This document shows positions 60,545 to 64,000 of a stretch of DNA of 64,000 bases, piece after piece. The position numbers were made by a program, and so were the translations under genes. How positions within the stretch are numbered: the stretch's first letter is position 1; each line of letters starts with the position of its first letter. The DNA is taken from positions 62,001 to 126,000 of the forward strand of contig VXAI01000341.1 of the NCBI GenBank assembly GCA_013399305.1. The letters run 5' to 3'. This DNA comes from Rostratula benghalensis. Its lineage: Eukaryota; Chordata; Aves; Charadriiformes; Rostratulidae. The notes under the pieces are model-generated. The model was given only the letters and a program-made list of their open reading frames with translations, had not been told where the DNA came from and did not search any database.

Positions 60545-61292
60545 TCAAAATGCCATTTTCTTCCTACATCCCATGTTGTGGAAAACACTGGCAATACCAC
60601 ATTGCATCTTGCTTGATGTAGCATTGGGACCTTCCCACTTTCTATTATTTATACATATGGTTTCATAAGTGCACTCTTTTCTGAACTCCAGTAATGTGTT
60701 GTCCCCAATCATTCTGGGCTGTCTTACACTTGTACAGAACTTTGTGGCTGTCAGGGCCAGAATGCCACTGTTTCCATCTTGCTCTCTGAAGTGGTGTGCA
60801 AGCAGCCCAGAGGAGATACAGACAGCTGCCTCTCCTTCAGCCACAGAATCACTGAATATCAGGGATTGGGTCATATCATTGCAGTGGTAGATGGCAGCAC
60901 TCTGCCTTCTTGCTAATATTCATTGCCACATGCATAGTGTGAAAAGGTTGCTCTATTTTTGGCCCAAGCAACAAGCAGCAAACTTGATGACTTCCGACCT
61001 GAAAGTGTCCCTGGTGATAGACTTCAGAGACCTGTACCTGGCTGTGGTTGCTGTGTCCTGGCACAGGCTCTGCTGCAGTCCAGCTACTGCAAGAAGTAGG
61101 TAATGCCAAAAAGACTGAAAGAGCTGTTGGCACTGTCACTTGGAAAATTTCAGTGTCCTTCCTCGTCCTGACTCTTCTTCCTCCTCTTGCTAGTAGGAGA
61201 TACAGCCCTTCCCTTCCCCCTAGATCATTGAGATCAGGAACTGGCAGGGAAGATCCTGAACTGTACTGAGAAGCTTTGAGTAGATAATTCAA
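60545..61292 (-). other. Extended open region on both strands, unidentified
   Basis: Two minus-strand frames (60545-60874, 109 codons; 60876-61292, 138 codons) are nearly adjacent, and + frames of 70-73 codons lie opposite. This is longer than chance openness elsewhere in the unassigned DNA. Base composition is also a little more GC-rich. No domain is recognised, and a CR1-tail-like piece lies inside (60842-60869). It could be an old retroelement or processed pseudogene. Confidence 0.25.
60842..60869 (-). mobile_element. Tiny CR1-tail-like fragment
   Basis: CACAGAATCACTGAATATCA then GGGATTGG on +, which matches the first 28 bp of the CR1 tail at 27089-27116 with three differences. If real, it is a copy truncated to about 30 bp. 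It is short enough that chance or a microhomology capture cannot be excluded. Confidence 0.45.
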
Positions 61293-61799
61293 AATAGCAC
61301 TGGCAGAAGAAGTACTTTAAACTGGAAGGAACAAATAATAATGCAGTATCTATTCATGATAAAAGAAAAATCCTCATGACTTTTTAGTCAGCTTTCTGAT
61401 TAGGGGAGAGAGAAGAGAGCTGAACTATGTAATGTCTGGAGGTTGCTTCTTATACTTCACCTACACTTCAACTAGGAAGAATTTTGTCTTTCAAAATAAC
61501 ATATAAAAGAAATTTCAGTGAATGCTTTCCTCCACATAATAAAGTAGTAAAACATTAGGTTCATAAAAGTCCCTATGCCTTAGTAGAAGAGGAGGGATAG
61601 ATTTCTATTACTGGCTTTCCCTCCCCTCTCTGCTTGTGAATGAATCACAAGCTGACACAATTTTAACTTAGCAGACACTTGATAAAAGGGCAAAGCATTT
61701 ACTTACCCCACTGTGCTTGCAGAATACACTGGACTGACAGACTCATAGCTTTTTAGAGAGAGGGAGGTGACACAATCCGCCCCCACATATTTTAACAAA
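61293..61799. other. Unassigned DNA
   Basis: About 500 bp; nothing recognised. Confidence 0.5.
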
Positions 61800-62450
61800 G
61801 GCTCAGGAACGTTGAAGGGATATGGATCAATGTAAGACTCTCCCCCCCTATTTGTGCATCTTGGGGTTGGGAGCAAAGCAGATCAACTTCTGGCTCTGAG
61901 ACTGGTGCAACAGGAAGGACTTTGGTTTCTTTGATCATGGGCTGATCTATAGGACACCAGGCCTGCTGGCAACAGTGGGGAAAGCCTAACCAAAAAGGAA
62001 AGAAGGTCCCTGGAACAAGATTTAGACAAAGCTCATTGAAATGGCTTTAAAAGAGGTCTGAAGGGGGATGGGGATGAAACCAGAATTACTACAGTGGAGC
62101 CTGGGAGCAACATGCCAGTGGCCATTGGTAAAAGTACTAGCAAGGTCTTGCAGTCTGTTATATCAGTCGAGATGGGGGATGGTGATCCATGTGCTAGTGA
62201 AGATATGAGAGTTAATGATATGTTTGCAACTACAGAAGGGTCCGAGCACAGTCAGGTAGATCCATAAGAAAATGTAATGTGAAAAAATCAGTCTTGTGTC
62301 AGACAGGTTCTGTGGGAAATTATGATGTTGCCCAAGCTCTCTATTTAGATGGGTACAAAACACCAAAGGGCGGCCCCAGCAGTCTCCATCTCTGCCATCT
62401 ACTCTATGTCATCTCCGCCATCTACAGAGGTGACAGCACTATCAACAGGT
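61800..62450 (+). mobile_element. Likely CR1 5' fragment (ORF1/esterase end)
   Basis: CR1 elements encode an ORF1 with an esterase (SGNH hydrolase-like) domain ahead of ORF2. Here the + strand, with frameshifts, reads a NRKDFGFFDHGLIYRTPGLL-type block (61911-61970), an AATGGCTTTAAAAGAGG word where the ORF1 end (…ALN) is expected (62040-62055), and GGGGATGAAACCAGAATTAC. This order (STCATGG...GGACACCAGGCCTG...GGCTTTAAA) is what I know from avian CR1 5' regions. Both ends are uncertain, and ORF2 sequence does not follow directly. It is unusual because most CR1 copies are 5'-truncated. Confidence 0.5.
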
Positions 62451-63167
62451 CAGGCACACGTTAGCTTGAAAATATTTCTAGAGAGGCTCCAGCTTTACTA
62501 TTTGCAAAAGCAGGTGGGATTGCAAAAGCAAATGGAATTACCGATTCATCAAATTCAATTCACTGAAAATTTGAGGAGCTGAACCTCGATAGTTCCTGTG
62601 TATGAGACCTTCTTCAGACCTGCAGGGTGAAGTAGACTAGACTTAGCCTATACGTACTGACTGGCATGATAACATATAGGGATCATATTACAGCAGTGTT
62701 TTTGAAGGGAAGGAAAACCTCACCTAAATGTCGTGCTGATTTCCATTTCTCTCCATTTCTGATGTTTCAAGAACATATACATTCATAGAGCCAAGTCATC
62801 TTGCAAATCTTTGAGCAGAACACCAAGGATGAGAGGTTTTGCAAGGCCGTTTTCACCATTATGTTCCTTCCTCAACCCAGACACGAAGATGGCCAAATTG
62901 AAACTGAAGACTTCAGAGGAACTCCCAGGTCAAAAGAGTAAAATGAAACCGCATAATGCGTGTCAACAACAAATGCATTATTCAAATAAAAAGATCTTTT
63001 AAAAATGTAGGTATCTTGCAGTCAGTTAAAATTTGCTTAATGCTTCCCAGTGTAATACCTGGATTTCTTATAGAGCTTACCCTCACTTAGAAGATTGGGT
63101 TCTGTTTACATTCTTTAAAAAAATTACATATTGGATGGGATAAAGCATTTCAGTAGTGTCATGTCAT
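62451..63167. other. Unassigned DNA between two CR1 pieces
   Basis: About 700 bp; no gene recognised. It may include further decayed CR1 5' sequence, but I cannot show it. Confidence 0.45.
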
Positions 63168-63636
63168 GTGGGAGGTCATTCTTCCCCTGTACTCTGCACT
63201 GGTGAGGCCACAACTGCAATACTGTGTCCAGTTCTGGGCTCACCAGTTCAAGAGAGACAGGGAACTACTGGAGAGAGTCCAGTGTAGGGCAAGAAAGATG
63301 ATTAAGGGCTTGGAGCATCTCCCTTATGAGGAAAGGCTGAGAGAGCTGGATCTCTTTAGCCTAGAGAAGAGAAGGCCGAGGGGAGACCTTATTAATGCTT
63401 ATAAGTATCTAAAGGGTGGGCTGAAGGAGGATGGAGCCAGACCCTTTTCAGTGGTTCTCAGTGACAGGTTGAGGGGCAACGGGCACAAGCTGGAACATAG
63501 GAAGTTCCATTCAAATATGAAGAAAAAACTTCTTTCCGGGGAGGGTGATAGAGCACTGGAAGAGGCTGCCCAGGGAAGTTGTGGAGTCTCCTTCTTTGGA
63601 GATTTTCCAGACCCACCTGGATGCAGCCCTGAGTAA
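63166..63636 (+). pseudogene. CR1 ORF2 C-terminal fragment, 156 codons
   Basis: An uninterrupted frame through the end of ORF2: [118 protein letters not shown]. It lacks RT catalytic motifs and is only the tail of a truncated LINE, so it is not a gene. The open frame through the end reflects recent insertion. Confidence 0.88.
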
Positions 63637-63720
63637 TGTGTTCTAGGCAATGCTGCTTTGGCAGGGGAGTTGGACTAGATGATCTCTTGTGGTCTCTTCC
63701 AAATCTGACCATTCTGTGAT
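63168..63720 (+). mobile_element. CR1 3'-end fragment, young subfamily
   Basis: A plus-strand CR1 copy that starts at GTGGGAGGTCATTCTTCCCC and ends CCATTCTGTGATG. It is nearly identical to 32698-33251: I count roughly 17 differences over about 540 bp by eye, including a six-base block AGAAGA/missing near 63370. It covers the last part of ORF2 and a 3' UTR with CTAGATGATCTCTTGTGGTC. The tail is one octamer long. The 5' truncation at 63168 is sharp. Confidence 0.93.
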
Positions 63721-64000
63721 GAATATTTCTGCCACAGGCATGTGTGCCCATTTCTTAATCTGCAGCAATAGCACACAAGGGCTAATCTGGGAAACTGCAG
63801 AATGGTCATCTGATCCTCAGCTTGTTTACATGTGTGTAGTGCAGCTGTAGCTCGTCGTCAATCAAGCAATTACCTGTAACAACACCTTCCTCATTACAGG
63901 GCAGATAGACCCTCTTTTAAGTTCTCACATTTGAAACTGTATTTTTTAACTAGGATTTCACATACATTTTTTCTAAGTGGCGATGTGCAGCAGGCAGTTC
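63721..64000. other. Unassigned DNA at the window end
   Basis: About 280 bp after the last CR1 copy; nothing recognised. Confidence 0.5.

Larger units (their letters stand above)
50836..60841. other. Long unassigned AT-rich stretch
   Basis: About 10 kb with no recognised gene or transposon. Small features noted are a 19-bp tandem duplication at 58822-58859, a perfect hairpin at 59448-59468, and a T-rich tract at 60307-60332. Open frames are below 95 codons apart from those in the last few hundred bases, which belong to the region noted at 60545-61292. Confidence 0.5.

Noticed and set aside
1..64000. tRNA genes, rRNA, CRISPR arrays, bacterial operons
   Set aside because: No cloverleaf, rRNA-like or spaced-repeat pattern was seen; the sequence is vertebrate in type.

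Overview
The window reads as vertebrate, and specifically bird, nuclear DNA. It is AT-rich and intron-free in appearance, with no bacterial-style gene packing. Its recognisable content is almost entirely retroelements: many 5'-truncated CR1 LINEs, whose tails end in ATTCTATGAT-like repeats; avian-type endogenous retrovirus (ERV) LTRs; and a defective ERVK/betaretrovirus-like provirus with a lysine-tRNA primer binding site. I found no host protein-coding exon, tRNA, rRNA or CRISPR array that I can support. The window is best read as an intergenic or deep intronic segment of a bird genome; the species cannot be fixed from this alone.

Layout. 1-1 kb: unassigned DNA with a perfect 28-bp palindrome. 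1.0-2.5 kb: CR1 (+). 4.3-5.4 kb: CR1 (-). 5.4-15.9 kb: unassigned AT-rich DNA with one short CR1 tail at 12.3 kb. 15.9-16.2 kb: CR1 tail (+). 17.15-20.94 kb: a composite of two CR1 copies (-) with a 192-bp ERVK-like solo LTR at their junction, flanked by the 6-bp duplication GTTCCC. 25.5-25.8 kb: possible old LTR. 27.1-27.4 kb: CR1 tail (-). 31.9-33.25 kb: internally deleted CR1 (+). 37.1-37.5 kb: ERVL-type solo LTR (+). 37.8-38.5 kb: CR1 (+). 38.70-41.87 kb: defective ERVK-like provirus (-) with target duplication GAATCA. 47.50-47.89 kb: a second insertion of the same family (-), consisting of LTR plus primer binding site, with target duplication ACACCT. 48.6-49.1 kb: CR1 tail (-). 50.5-50.8 kb: possible LTR. 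61.8-62.45 kb: likely CR1 5' (ORF1/esterase) fragment. 63.17-63.72 kb: CR1 tail (+), very close to the one at 32.7-33.25 kb. The rest is unassigned.

Most unusual content. The ERVK-like family is the main point of interest. The provirus at 38.7-41.9 kb has a complete 5' LTR (364 bp), but its 3' LTR is reduced to the last ~16 bp before an exact 6-bp target duplication. The insertion at 47.5 kb has the same logic: a complete LTR, exactly the 18-nt primer binding site, then only CAACA and the target duplication. Both look like integrated one-LTR products. A premature template switch early in strong-stop synthesis followed by normal transfer could explain both; post-integration deletion is the competing explanation. 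The provirus interior is also out of canonical order on its coding strand: matrix, zinc knuckles, dUTPase-like fragment, then proline-rich gag linker and capsid, then integrase C-terminus, then an env that lacks the surface subunit. None of these reading frames is a complete functional gene.

Limits. Subfamily names, ages and percent identities need alignment. Counts given here are by eye. CR1 and ERV boundaries are approximate unless fixed by a target duplication.
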